From Lachnospiraceae bacterium (GTDB lineage Bacteria; Bacillota; Clostridia; Lachnospirales; Lachnospiraceae): a stretch of 64,000 nt of DNA. The notes under the pieces were generated by a model. That model made no database searches. It was not told the DNA's origin and saw only the letters and a program-made list of their open reading frames with translations. Positions 52,230 to 61,805 of this stretch are shown here, one piece after another (position 1 is the first letter of the stretch; every line of letters begins with the position of its first letter). The stretch covers positions 1 to 64,000 of the forward strand of contig JAILRO010000061.1 in NCBI GenBank assembly GCA_024698145.1, read 5' to 3'. Position numbers and translations under genes: made by a program.

Positions 52230-53355
52230 TTATTCTCCGACTTCAGCTTCTCCAAGACTGAGCCACTTAAGATATGCATTCATGAAAGGCTCAATACCGC
52301 CATCCAAAACGCCATTAACATCCGTTGCTTCAAATCCTGTTCTCTTATCTTTTACCATGGTATATGGCTGCATAACATATGATCTGATAGCAGAACCAAA
52401 ACCATTCTCCGAAACCTCGCCACGAATATCATCGAGTTTTTCCTGGTTCTCCTGCTGCTTCAAAAGATAGAGTTTGGACATAAGCATTTTCATAGCCTTG
52501 TCTTTGTTCTGATGCTGAGATCTCTGATTCTGACATTGTACAACTATTCCCGTCGGCAAATGAGTAATTCTTATTGCCGAAGATGTCTTATTAATATGCT
52601 GACCACCGGCACCGCTGGCACGGTAAGTATCAATTCTAAGATCATCCTCATTAATATCTACTGTAATATCATCATCAATATCCGGCATTACATCACACGA
52701 AGAAAATGATGTCTGTCTTTTTCCCGCTGCATTATATGGTGAAATACGCACCAAACGGTGAACTCCCGCTTCGGACTTAAGATAGCCATATGCATTCTCT
52801 CCATTTATCTGCAAGGTTACAGACTTAACACCGGCAACATCCCCCTCAAGGTAATCAAGCTCTTCAACCGAAAAGCCCTTCTTCTCTGCCCATCTTGTGT
52901 ACATACGAAGAAGCATACCGGTCCAGTCGCAACTCTCGGTTCCGCCCGCACCCGCATGAAGGGTAACTATCGCATTATCTTTATCAAATTCTCCCGACAA
53001 TAAAGTTTGAATCCTTAATGTCTCAAAGTTTTCTTTGAAGGTATTGAATGTGTCCTCAATTTCAGGAACTAAAGATGCATCATTCTCTTCCTCCGCCATC
53101 TCAATAAGAACACCTATTTCTTCATATTGTTCTTCCACCTGCTCAAATGCAGCAAGTGTATCCTTGAGATTCTTAACTGTTTTCATTACTTCATTGGAAC
53201 GCTCCACATCATTCCAGAAATCCGGAGCCTCCATATCTGCTTCTAACTCTGCCACCTTATCTTTCTTGATAGGGATGTCAAAGTGAATCCCTCACTTCCT
53301 GTAATGGACTTTCATAAGAAGCAAGTTCGACTTTAATTGCATCTGTCTCAATCAC
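52230..53355 (-). CDS. prfB: Peptide chain release factor 2, programmed +1 frameshift
   Basis: RF2, which recognises UAA and UGA stops. The coding sequence is in two frames: 25 codons from GTG 53355 (AAGAGGTG upstream) end in CTT TGA C (TGA at 53278-53280), and translation continues after a +1 shift at 53279 to 52230, giving about 374 residues. This is the classic autoregulated RF2 site, with UGA at codon 26 and an AGGG sequence just before it. The peptidyl-transferase GGQ motif is in ASGAGGQHINKTSSA. The stop-recognition tripeptide reads SPY, not SPF, in VRISPYNAAGKRQTSF. Confidence 0.95.
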
Positions 53356-53395
53356 AGAATCACCTCTTTCCTATAATTCCACTTAATTGCAAATG

Positions 53396-55969
53396 CTATG
53401 CGTTTTTACCGCAGCACTGCTTATACTTAAGACCCGAACCACATGGGCAAGGATCGTTACGTCCAATCTTGGCACTCTTTCTCTTAACAGGCTCTTTCAT
53501 TGCAGAATCGTCTTTGTTGGTTCCTGTAACCTTAGCAACCTCCTCACGCTCTACCTTCTGCTCCACTCTGATATGCGTCATCATCTTAACAGTATCCTGT
53601 CTGATTGATGCAGTCATATCATTGAACATATCAAAACCTGCAAACTTATACTCAACAAGCGGATCACGCTGACCTAATGCACGAAGTCCGATACCCTGAC
53701 GCATCTGGTCCATATCATCAATATGATCCATCCACTTATGATCAATAACCTTAAGAAGAATTACTCGCTCTGCCTCACGAATCATTTCAGGCTCAGGGAA
53801 CTCCTGCTCTCTGCTTTCATAAAGCTTGGTTGCCTCTTCCTTAATTCTGTCAGAAAGCTGCTTCTTGGTAATACTCTTCATATCATCATCAGAAAGTGTA
53901 ATCTTATTAATAGGGATAAGATCACGCATCTCCTGATTGAGTGTCTTCATATCCCACTCTGAAGGATCCAAATCTTCCAATATATTACGATCAACAACCT
54001 CGTCAACGGTATCATTTATCATGTTGAAGATAACCTCACGCATGTTCTCACCATCAAGAACACGGCGACGCTCTTTGTAGATTACCTCTCTCTGCTCATT
54101 CATTACCTGATCATAATCAAGCAAGTTCTTACGAATACCAAAGTTATTGTTCTCAATCTTCTTCTGTGCCTTCTCGATGAAGTTTGTTATTGTCTTGTGC
54201 TGAATCTCCTCACCCTCAGGTATCTTAAGAGCCTGATACATAGCCATAACTCTCTCTGAACCGAACAGTCTCATAAGATCATCCTCAAGAGAAAGGTAGA
54301 ACTTTGACTGTCCCGGATCACCCTGACGTCCCGAACGACCACGCAACTGGTTATCGATACGTCTTGACTCATGACGCTCAGTACCTATAATACGAAGTCC
54401 TCCAAGTTCTTTAACTCCTTCACCAAGCTTGATATCAGTACCACGACCTGCCATGTTAGTAGCAATTGTTACGGCATTCATCTGACCTGCCTGTGCAACG
54501 ATTTCAGCCTCCATCTCGTGGAACTTGGCATTTAACACCTTATGAGGAATATGCTTCTTAGTAAGAAGTCTGCTGACCTCCTCTGAAGAATCGATTGTAA
54601 TGGTACCAACCAATACAGGCTGACCTCTATGATAGCAATCTGCAATATCCTCAATTATAGCGTTAAGTTTCTCTTTCTTTGTACAATATACAGAATCGTC
54701 CTCATCAATACGTGCAACCGGAAGGTTGGTAGGAACCTCTACAACGTCCATTCCGTATATCTCTCTAAACTCGTTTTCCTCTGTAAGAGCGGTACCTGTC
54801 ATACCTGCTTTCTTCTCGTACTTATTAAAGAAGTTCTGGAATGTGATTGTTGCAAGAGTCTTGCTCTCACGTCTTACCTTAACATTCTCCTTTGCCTCGA
54901 TTGCCTGATGAAGTCCGTCTGAAAAACGACGTCCCGGCATTATACGTCCGGTAAACTCATCTACAATCAATACTTCCTCATCTTTAACAATGTAATCCTT
55001 ATCCTTATGCATAAGATTATGAGCACGAAGTGCAAGTATAATATTATGCTGTATTTCAAGATTCTCTGCATCGGCAAGGTTCTCTATATGGAAGAAATCC
55101 TCTACTTCCTTAACACCCTGTGCCGTAAGCATAACCTGTTTGTCCTTCTCATTAACAAGGAAATCACCATCTTCCTCGATGTCAACACCCATAATGGCAT
55201 CCATCTTCGAAAGTTCACCGTCTCCCTGACCGCGCTTCATTCTTCTTGCAAGAAGATCACACATACGATAAAGCTCTGTTGACTTACCACTCTGACCGGA
55301 AATGATAAGCGGTGTTCTTGCCTCATCAATCAATACAGAGTCAACCTCATCCACGATAGCGTAATGAAGGCTTCTCTGCACAAGCTGGTTCTTATAAATC
55401 GCCATGTTATCACGAAGATAATCAAAACCAAGCTCGTTGTTAGTTATATATGTAATATCACAATTATAAGCTTCACGTCTTTCATCCTTATCATAGCTGT
55501 TAAGGATTACTCCAACCCTAAGTCCCAAGAACTCATGAATCTGACCCATCCACTCCGCATCACGCTTTGCAAGATAGTCATTAACAGTAACTATATGAAC
55601 GCCCTTACCTTCAAGAGCATTAAGATATGCGGGAAGTGTTGAAACCAAAGTCTTACCTTCACCTGTTCTCATCTCAGGGATTCTACCCTGATGAAGAAGG
55701 ATACCACCCATAAGCTGAACACGATAATGCTTCATTCCAAGCACTCTCGAAGCCGCCTCACGAACAACGGCAAATGCTTCAACTAACAAGTCGTCTAATG
55801 TCTCACCTTCCTCAAGACGTTTCTTAAACTCGTCTGTTTTCGCCTTGAGATCGGCATCACTTAACGCCTGCATTGTCTCATCCAACGCTTCTATCTGATC
55901 CACCAAGGGCGTAATACGCTTGATTTCTTTCTCGCTGTGTGTTCCAAACACCTTTTCAAAAATACTCAT
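53396..55969 (-). CDS. secA: Preprotein translocase ATPase SecA
   Basis: An 857-residue motor for Sec export. Walker A is [20 protein letters not shown], the DEAD-type box is [17 protein letters not shown], and the second helicase lobe has [16 protein letters not shown] and [13 protein letters not shown]. The C-terminus carries the zinc motif [17 protein letters not shown] that binds SecB or ribosomes. Ribosome site CGAGGAGTG. An extended -10 (TGATAAAAT, plus-strand 56011-56019) is a candidate promoter. First gene of secA-prfB-cheW-hom; it exports the surface proteins described here. Confidence 0.98.
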   Translation of the reverse strand: MSIFEKVFGTHSEKEIKRITPLVDQIEALDETMQALSDADLKAKTDEFKKRLEEGETLDDLLVEAFAVVREAASRVLGMKHYRVQLMGGILLHQGRIPEMRTGEGKTLVSTLPAYLNALEGKGVHIVTVNDYLAKRDAEWMGQIHEFLGLRVGVILNSYDKDERREAYNCDITYITNNELGFDYLRDNMAIYKNQLVQRSLHYAIVDEVDSVLIDEARTPLIISGQSGKSTELYRMCDLLARRMKRGQGDGELSKMDAIMGVDIEEDGDFLVNEKDKQVMLTAQGVKEVEDFFHIENLADAENLEIQHNIILALRAHNLMHKDKDYIVKDEEVLIVDEFTGRIMPGRRFSDGLHQAIEAKENVKVRRESKTLATITFQNFFNKYEKKAGMTGTALTEENEFREIYGMDVVEVPTNLPVARIDEDDSVYCTKKEKLNAIIEDIADCYHRGQPVLVGTITIDSSEEVSRLLTKKHIPHKVLNAKFHEMEAEIVAQAGQMNAVTIATNMAGRGTDIKLGEGVKELGGLRIIGTERHESRRIDNQLRGRSGRQGDPGQSKFYLSLEDDLMRLFGSERVMAMYQALKIPEGEEIQHKTITNFIEKAQKKIENNNFGIRKNLLDYDQVMNEQREVIYKERRRVLDGENMREVIFNMINDTVDEVVDRNILEDLDPSEWDMKTLNQEMRDLIPINKITLSDDDMKSITKKQLSDRIKEEATKLYESREQEFPEPEMIREAERVILLKVIDHKWMDHIDDMDQMRQGIGLRALGQRDPLVEYKFAGFDMFNDMTASIRQDTVKMMTHIRVEQKVEREEVAKVTGTNKDDSAMKEPVKRKSAKIGRNDPCPCGSGLKYKQCCGKNA

Positions 55970-56056
55970 TTCAACACTCCTCGTTTACTTGCAAAATAAT
56001 TCACCGTGCTATTTTATCATCATTCTGTCAAAAAGTAAAGTATTACAAATACACAC

Positions 56057-56087
56057 AAAAAGGTCGGAGATGTTATATCTCCGACCC
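56057..56087 (-). terminator. Terminator after hpf
   Basis: On the minus strand GGTCGGAGAT / ATCTCCGACC, a 10-bp stem with small loop, followed by T5; 24 bases after the hpf stop. Confidence 0.88.
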
Positions 56088-56110
56088 GCCAATTACATGT
56101 TATACAGGAT

Positions 56111-56638
56111 CTAGCACTCAGGCTCGATAAGACCGTAAGTATTGCCCTTTCTCTTATATACAACATTAACTTCATCTGTCTCCGAATTACGGAATACGAA
56201 GAAGTTATGTCCCAAAAGATCCATCTGTACACAAGCCTCTTCAGGATCCATAGGCTTAACAGCAAACTTCTTAGTACGAATAATGCTAATCTCGTCATCA
56301 TCAGGAATGTCATCCTCAATAAATGATTTCTGGAAGTATGCAGCGCTCTGTGCCTGATCAACTAATTTCTTCTTGTGTCTTGAAATCTGACGCTCAATAA
56401 CCTCTGTTACAAGATCTATAGATACGTACATATCATCACTAACCTGCTCTGCACGGATGATATTGCCCTTAATAGGTATTGTTACCTCCATCTTCTGTCT
56501 GTCCTTCTCCACAGAAAATGTTACATGAACCTCTGTATCCTCATTAAAATATTTCTCCAATCTGTCAAGTTTCTCGTAAACTGCAGATCTTAAACCATCT
56601 GTCACCTCAATATTCTTACCACTTATAATGTACTTCAT
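56111..56638 (-). CDS. hpf: Long ribosome hibernation-promoting factor
   Basis: A 175-residue HPF/RaiA (YvyD type). The N-terminal domain (1-~100) binds in the ribosome decoding site (MKYIISGKNIEVTDGLRSAV, DMYVSIDLVTEVIERQISRHK); the C-terminal ~60 residues (FAVKPMDPEEACVQMDLLGH, FFVFRNSETDEVNVVYKRKG) dimerise, so two 70S ribosomes are joined as inactive 100S particles. Ribosome site AGAAGGAG. It has its own promoter, a structured leader and a terminator. Confidence 0.96.
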   Translation of the reverse strand: MKYIISGKNIEVTDGLRSAVYEKLDRLEKYFNEDTEVHVTFSVEKDRQKMEVTIPIKGNIIRAEQVSDDMYVSIDLVTEVIERQISRHKKKLVDQAQSAAYFQKSFIEDDIPDDDEISIIRTKKFAVKPMDPEEACVQMDLLGHNFFVFRNSETDEVNVVYKRKGNTYGLIEPEC

Positions 56639-56694
56639 AATCTGTCAACTCCTTCTTGTCTTAATTACAGCCGGCTTATCCCCATTCTCTCCCT

Positions 56695-56782
56695 CGAAGG
56701 GTTTGGTATCGCACTAAAAATCATGCACCCTTCGCATAAGTCAACCGCAATTATATTATACCATATCCTGTGATTTTTTCAA
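56695..56782 (-). promoter_or_regulatory. hpf promoter and structured leader
   Basis: TTGAAA (56777-56782), 16-base spacer, extended TGGTATAAT with -10 at 56755-56760 on the minus strand. About 15-20 bases downstream the transcript can form a hairpin, CGAAGGGT (56727-56734) with ACCCTTCG (56695-56702), with an inner GCA/TGC pair. There is no T run, so this is not a terminator; it may affect mRNA stability or translation. The untranslated leader is about 110 bases. Confidence 0.6.
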
Positions 56783-56974
56783 TGAATATATTAAGTTATT
56801 TTTGTATTTTTTTAGGTTTTAACGCTATATTTTCTGACATTTATGGTAAATTGTATCACTTTTCTTGATATTTATTTTGTCAATACTTTTCACAAACTCC
56901 TTATTTTTCGTCATAAATGCCAAAACATACTTTCGATTTTTTTGGATTATTTCCCACTAAAAAACAGGTTTTTT

Positions 56975-57046
56975 TGTGGACAATGTGGATAACTTTGTGT
57001 ATAAGTCCATTTTTCAAGCATTTTTTCAAAATCAGAATGTGTATAA
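56975..57046 (-). other. Cluster of DnaA-box-like 9-mers in AT-rich spacer
   Basis: In the 430-base very AT-rich spacer between hpf and the NlpC/P60 gene, four 9-mers lie in one orientation: TTGTCCACA (56975-56983, one mismatch), TTATCCACA (56984-56992), TTATACACA (56996-57004) and TTATACACA (57038-57046), all read on the minus strand. The last three match TTATNCACA exactly. The first two touch each other. No gene or other structured element is seen in 56784-57215. dnaA itself is not in the window. Confidence 0.5.
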
Positions 57047-57215
57047 CCGGATTTCATAATCACTTTACATAATTTAGAATGCCTTTTATAAGATTTTTTG
57101 CGTAATTTTTTTGTGCATATCAACCAATTTGTAAAATACCTAATAATTTAAAGTATAAGAAAATTAAGAAAACTTGATTAAATTGTATGTCATATTCAAA
57201 AAATATTAAGTCAAA

Positions 57216-57254
57216 TAAAAAACTCCTGCCAAAACATAAGTTTCGGCAGGAGCC
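57216..57254 (-). terminator. Terminator after the NlpC/P60 gene
   Basis: GGCTCCTGCCGAAA / TTTTGGCAGGAG-type stem (8 bp plus inner pairs) with T6 on the minus strand, 17 bases after the stop. Confidence 0.88.
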
Positions 57255-57269
57255 AATATGACTATATTA

Positions 57270-58373
57270 TCAATCCCAGATAACTCTTGCTGCACCACAC
57301 GGTGTACGATATCCTACACCTGATACAATAATACCTGTTGTCGAACTACTTGCGTGCACAACCTGTCCACCACCAATATACATGGTAACGTGTCCAACTC
57401 CACCACTCTTATCCTTGTAGAACAACAAATCTCCCGGCTGAATCGATGAAATAGGAACACTTGAAAGTCCTGCCATCTGAGCTGCCGCTGTTCTTGGAAG
57501 CGAATATCCAAAGTGTGCGTAAACACTCATAGTAAATCCCGAACAGTCAGTTCCGTTCGTAAGACTCGTTCCACCATAAACATAAGGATTACCAACAAAC
57601 TGAAGAGCATAGTTAACAACTTCCTGTCTCTTGGTACTTGTCATTTCTGCAAGTCTTCTAAGCTCAGCTTCTTCTTCCTGACGTCTTAACTCTTCCTCCT
57701 CAGGAACTGAAAGCGCATGAGCAAATCCATAAGACACATCTACATATTCTGATGATACATAACCTTCTATATCAGAGTCCACTCGGATATGAGTCCACTC
57801 ATCAACATCATCACTTGAATGAATTACTTCGTACGATTCGCCTTCACCAACCATCGTAAGACAATCGCTGGATTCATCACGATCTGCACGTACGTATAAT
57901 GTTTCTGTATTAACAACAGCTTTCTTAGGACATGTCTCCTCTGCATAGGCACCGGCTGCATCTCCAAAAAGAAGATAGTCATTTCTTACATATCCTAATG
58001 TGATACCGGATTCAATCTTTGTCCATGTATCACCCTTCTCTACAACAAGAGCAATACCGTGAACCGGAAGACTACCCATTCTTTCAGAATCCTCATTGGG
58101 TTCCGCTCTTACGTTAACGGCCTCATCAACGTAAGCAAGACACTTGCCCTCAAACTCAGGATATCTGCAGGTAGGCGCGTCCTCTCCTTCTGTCTGCTCC
58201 AAATCTTTCTCTGATACTTCTTTTATATTGAGACTACTTACATACTGATCAAGTGCGTAAGTAATACTAATATTCGTTTCATCCAATACTTCGGCTTTGC
58301 TTACATTAACAGGTGCAAGGCACATCAAACCCGCAGTAAATAATGCCATAACCGATGCTTTACGTATTCTCAC
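57270..58373 (-). CDS. Secreted NlpC/P60 cell-wall endopeptidase with SH3 domains
   Basis: 367 residues: signal peptide (1-27), two bacterial SH3 domains (about 75-137 and 150-213), a short charged coiled linker (EEEELRRQEEEAELRRLAEM, 225-244) and a C-terminal NlpC/P60 domain (247-367). Catalytic Cys277 is in TDCSGF and His328 in GVGHVTMYIGGG, with His340 in VVHASS as third residue. Such enzymes cut the gamma-D-Glu-diamino acid bond of peptidoglycan stems, for wall turnover or cell separation. Monocistronic, with its own terminator. Confidence 0.94.
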   Translation of the reverse strand: MRIRKASVMALFTAGLMCLAPVNVSKAEVLDETNISITYALDQYVSSLNIKEVSEKDLEQTEGEDAPTCRYPEFEGKCLAYVDEAVNVRAEPNEDSERMGSLPVHGIALVVEKGDTWTKIESGITLGYVRNDYLLFGDAAGAYAEETCPKKAVVNTETLYVRADRDESSDCLTMVGEGESYEVIHSSDDVDEWTHIRVDSDIEGYVSSEYVDVSYGFAHALSVPEEEELRRQEEEAELRRLAEMTSTKRQEVVNYALQFVGNPYVYGGTSLTNGTDCSGFTMSVYAHFGYSLPRTAAAQMAGLSSVPISSIQPGDLLFYKDKSGGVGHVTMYIGGGQVVHASSSTTGIIVSGVGYRTPCGAARVIWD

Positions 58374-58456
58374 AATAAACCTCCTTATCGTACTGCAATT
58401 AACTAATCATAGCGATTATAACAAAGCAAAATCGCCTTGTCAACAAAGCATAGCAA

Positions 58457-58496
58457 TAAAAAAACACACCACAAACGGTATCGTTCATGGTGTGCA
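58457..58496 (-). terminator. Terminator after the YjfB-like gene
   Basis: On the minus strand CACACCA / TGGTGTG enclosing an inner AACG-GTAT-CGTT hairpin, followed by T7, starting 10 bases after the stop. Confidence 0.82.
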
Positions 58497-58506
58497 TATA
58501 AATCAT

Positions 58507-58692
58507 CTATAAACGAATATCTATATTCTGACCAACCATTGGATTAACTGAACGCTCTAACATCTGAGCCAACATATCTCCATTAGTTTGATCAACCTCC
58601 AATGCCTTGTCAAGTAAAGCCATTCCCACTGCTGTATTAGTGTTGGCATTCGATAATACAGTTGTCGACATTCCAATTCCTGAAATCTCCAT
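58507..58692 (-). CDS. YjfB-like putative motility peptide
   Basis: A 61-residue protein: MEISGIGMSTTVLSN at the start, AVGMALLDKALEVDQT in the middle and a C-terminal MVGQNIDIRL. This matches the small YjfB family (putative motility protein) found in flagellated Firmicutes, often under flagellar regulation; its exact role is not known. Ribosome site AAGGAAGG. It stands alone between terminators and fits the chemotaxis genes elsewhere in the window as evidence of a motile cell. Confidence 0.85.
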   Translation of the reverse strand: MEISGIGMSTTVLSNANTNTAVGMALLDKALEVDQTNGDMLAQMLERSVNPMVGQNIDIRL

Positions 58693-58826
58693 AATACATA
58701 TACCTTCCTTATTATCTAATACGTTCGTGTGCTAAACACATTCTCTTGTGCTTTATTATACCTTGCCACCACAAAATATGCAACAATATTTTTTGAAAAA
58801 ATGTGAATTTTTGTTCACAATGTACA

Positions 58827-59756
58827 TTATTTGAGGTTTTTGATGCATTTATGGCAAAACTTGTCAATCTGCTCAAACACAACCTGTTTTTCAGATTCGT
58901 TGTGGATTTCATGACGCATACCTTCAATTAAAATCCCGCTGACATTCATATATCCAAGACTTCTCATTCTCTCAAGCGCCTGGTTCCATTTCTTTTCATT
59001 GATATAGCAAGGATCATCCTCACCGGAAACAAATAAAATCGGAAGAAGTTTGTTGCTGACACTGTAACCTTTTTCCTTATATACTGTCCATTCAAGATTA
59101 AGAAGTGCCTGATATCCATTAAGCGTATATACAAATTGGCATAGCTTATCCGCATTGAACTTGTCAGAAACTTCACTGTCACAAGAAAGCCATGCGTTGC
59201 GTCGTCCTTCCGCTTCAAACGGTTTGTTAAAAGCTCCGACCGCAAGTTCATTTACAAAGGAAGAACGATACCTTTCACCTTTTAAAAGCTTCATCATCTT
59301 AACTAACAGCTTGCCAAACGGCACTGCCGGTGTATAGGACGGACATCCCGATATAAAGAGTCCATCTATATCAGCATCATACTTTTTAAGGTATGCCCTG
59401 ACAATTAAAGAACCCATGCTGTGTCCATACAAAATCAACGGAAGATCAGGGTATTTTTCCCTTATTCTTCTGGTTGCAATGTGTGTGTCCTCGACATAAC
59501 CTTTTTCCATTGATTTGTAGCAATAGCCTATGTCATCCGGTGTGTTGACACTTTGTCCGTGTCCTCGATTGTCCTGCATAAAAACGATATAACCGCGTTC
59601 TGCCATCGCTTGCATAAACGAAGTATATCTGTCCTTGTGCTCATTCATACCATGAACCATTTGCAATATTGCAACAGGATTCTCCGGAATCATGCAAACA
59701 CCGTGTATCGTAACACCATCAACAGATTCAAACGAATAAGTTCTTGTTGTAATCAT
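58827..59756 (-). CDS. Alpha/beta hydrolase, monoacylglycerol-lipase-like
   Basis: 309 residues with the hydrolase_4 (serine aminopeptidase S33) fold. The nucleophile is Ser in YGHSMGSLIVRAYL, the acid is Asp in FVSGEDDPCY, and the base is His in EGMRHEIHNESEK. QDNRGHGQSVNTPDD is the typical oxyanion-side loop. There is no signal peptide. It probably hydrolyses lysolipids or monoacylglycerol; the substrate is inference. Ribosome site AAGGGGGA; 33 bases after the ABC-2/CPBP gene. Confidence 0.9.
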   Translation of the reverse strand: MITTRTYSFESVDGVTIHGVCMIPENPVAILQMVHGMNEHKDRYTSFMQAMAERGYIVFMQDNRGHGQSVNTPDDIGYCYKSMEKGYVEDTHIATRRIREKYPDLPLILYGHSMGSLIVRAYLKKYDADIDGLFISGCPSYTPAVPFGKLLVKMMKLLKGERYRSSFVNELAVGAFNKPFEAEGRRNAWLSCDSEVSDKFNADKLCQFVYTLNGYQALLNLEWTVYKEKGYSVSNKLLPILFVSGEDDPCYINEKKWNQALERMRSLGYMNVSGILIEGMRHEIHNESEKQVVFEQIDKFCHKCIKNLK

Positions 59757-59789
59757 TTAAATCCCCCTTACCACAGACAAATCAATATA

Positions 59790-61805
59790 CTACTTGCTCT
59801 TTTGTTTCTTATCTTTAAGCACAAGCAAGCCAAGCGGAATACATATAACCGCGGCAGCAATCAATGCAGCATATACCGGTTTTGCATTCTTCTCATCATT
59901 AAGAAATGCTATCTCGTCTCCATAATAAAGTGTTATTACCGATAATGAATTATTAAAGAAATGCATTACCGACGAACACAACAAACTTTTTGTTTTATAT
60001 GCAGCATAGCAAAGAGCCAATCCAAGAAGCATTGTCGGTATGAATCTAATAAGACTCATGTGATTAAGGCCAAACAATATTGAGACATAAAGTATAGCCA
60101 TCGGAATCTTGATTTTGCTCTTAAATGCCGTAAACATATAACCTCTAAACATCAATTCCTCGCACACAGCAGGCGTTGCCGCAATAAGAAGCAGACCTAC
60201 CGCAAAAGGCATGTGTGATACCAAATCACCAAAACCTTCATTTACAGCCTCGTTGCTCTTTGGAAGCAAATAAGCCAATATGTTGGCCACAATAAGTACT
60301 CCGCTAGACACTCCGACCATCATTACAATGGAACCGATGAAATGTCGAATACTTGGCATTTTAAGCAGGAATACTTCCTTTAAATCCGCTTTGATATAAA
60401 CAGCTGCAAGCACCGGCAAAAGTCCTATGAACAATTGCGGAATTATAACCCCGTAAAGAGGATTATCAAGACTCATCACACCACCCACATAGACCATAAT
60501 GAGCAATGCAACTATCATGACAAGAAGGCTTTCCTGAATAGTAGGTGTGCTACCCTTCTTGATATTCTTTCTTCTCTCGAACAACTTAATACCGCTTAAC
60601 GATTCACCAAACAATATAGACTCGCTGTTGTATATCTTTGCAAGTACCCACACTGCGATAAATGCATATATAACGTTAGATAACAGCACAATTAATATAA
60701 GCTGAAAATCATATTTGAAAACCATAAGTGTCTTAATAAGAAGACATACATTTGCAACCGGTATAAGCGCCGTCTTGGAAGAGAGCTCAACGTTAGGTAT
60801 AAATCCAATGTAACCGGTGAGCATTACAACTAAAGTAACCGGTGTTACATAGTTGTTGGCTTCTTTGAAACTCTTGGCAAATGCACATACGCACATAACA
60901 ACCGCGCTCATTAAAAGTGCAAATGCAATAACGCATACTACCGATATAAGTATTGCAGGAACAAAAGTTGAAACTTTAAATGATCCCGCATCCTCGGATA
61001 AGCTCTTTATCGTGGCAAACATATAGCCTGCCACGCCACCCATCGAGAGCACATTTATACATACCGAAACAACCGATATTGTTGCAACCGATAAGAACTT
61101 ACTCATAATAAGTTCCATGTTGCCAACAGGCATTGTAAGCATTGTTTCAAGTGTACCTCTCTCCTTCTCACCGGCAGTTGTATCTATTGCAGGGTACATA
61201 GAACCCATAAGGATTGCCGTTATCAAAAGGAACGGTACTATTCCGCCCAATATATTTCCTACAGAACTTTCGGTACTTGATCTGTCTTTGCTTTCAGACT
61301 TGACCGGATATAATACTCTGTCAACATCAAGACCGTCTTCTTTGACATTCTTCTCTGCTATATGCTTCGCGTAGCTGTCAATCTCGTCCTCAAGCATTTC
61401 CTTAACTGTTGAAGAATTGGTTACTGCCGACAAATAATGAACCTCGTATATTATCTGCGACTCGGTAACCTTTGTTGTAATGTATGCATCTATTTCTTCA
61501 TCATCAAGCGCCTTTTTAACATCGGATACTTTGGACTTTTTTATCTTGTAGTCGAAACCATCTTCGTCACCTTTAATCCAATCTTCCAAAGCTTCTACGT
61601 CAGCATCTGCGACATTTTCATATACAACCTTGTAGGTACGCTCCTGCTGTGAAGTATTAATCATTGAAATGACCTGCATAATAACAAGGAACAATAACGG
61701 ATACAATATTACAGGCAGCACAACCATTGTAAATATAGTCTTCTTATCCCTGATTACATCCATTATTTCCTTCTTGTAAAGGGTTTTTAACTGCTTATAA
61801 TTCAT
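59790..61805 (-). CDS. ABC-2 permease fused to CPBP intramembrane protease
   Basis: About 671 residues. The first ~410 form a NatB-like ABC-2 permease: an N-terminal helix (TIFTMVVLPVILYPLLFLVI), a ~150-residue outer domain and five or six helices with DTTAGEKERGTLETMLTMPV. The C-terminal ~260 residues are a CPBP (Abi) domain with the glutamate-metal site EELMFRGYMF, FGLNHMSLIRF and HFFNNS. This joined form is a recognised arrangement in Firmicutes. Start at ATG 61805 with GGAGGTG, overlapping the ATPase by 11 bases. Exports an unknown substrate, perhaps sodium or a peptide. Confidence 0.9.
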   Translation of the reverse strand: MNYKQLKTLYKKEIMDVIRDKKTIFTMVVLPVILYPLLFLVIMQVISMINTSQQERTYKVVYENVADADVEALEDWIKGDEDGFDYKIKKSKVSDVKKALDDEEIDAYITTKVTESQIIYEVHYLSAVTNSSTVKEMLEDEIDSYAKHIAEKNVKEDGLDVDRVLYPVKSESKDRSSTESSVGNILGGIVPFLLITAILMGSMYPAIDTTAGEKERGTLETMLTMPVGNMELIMSKFLSVATISVVSVCINVLSMGGVAGYMFATIKSLSEDAGSFKVSTFVPAILISVVCVIAFALLMSAVVMCVCAFAKSFKEANNYVTPVTLVVMLTGYIGFIPNVELSSKTALIPVANVCLLIKTLMVFKYDFQLILIVLLSNVIYAFIAVWVLAKIYNSESILFGESLSGIKLFERRKNIKKGSTPTIQESLLVMIVALLIMVYVGGVMSLDNPLYGVIIPQLFIGLLPVLAAVYIKADLKEVFLLKMPSIRHFIGSIVMMVGVSSGVLIVANILAYLLPKSNEAVNEGFGDLVSHMPFAVGLLLIAATPAVCEELMFRGYMFTAFKSKIKIPMAILYVSILFGLNHMSLIRFIPTMLLGLALCYAAYKTKSLLCSSVMHFFNNSLSVITLYYGDEIAFLNDEKNAKPVYAALIAAAVICIPLGLLVLKDKKQKSK

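Noticed and set aside
53256-53355. prfB as a truncated or frameshifted pseudogene
   Set aside because: The break is at CTT TGA C, codon 26, the standard programmed RF2 frameshift.
56975-57046. Chromosomal oriC
   Set aside because: No dnaA, dnaN, rpmH or gyrase gene is near; kept only as a DnaA-box cluster.
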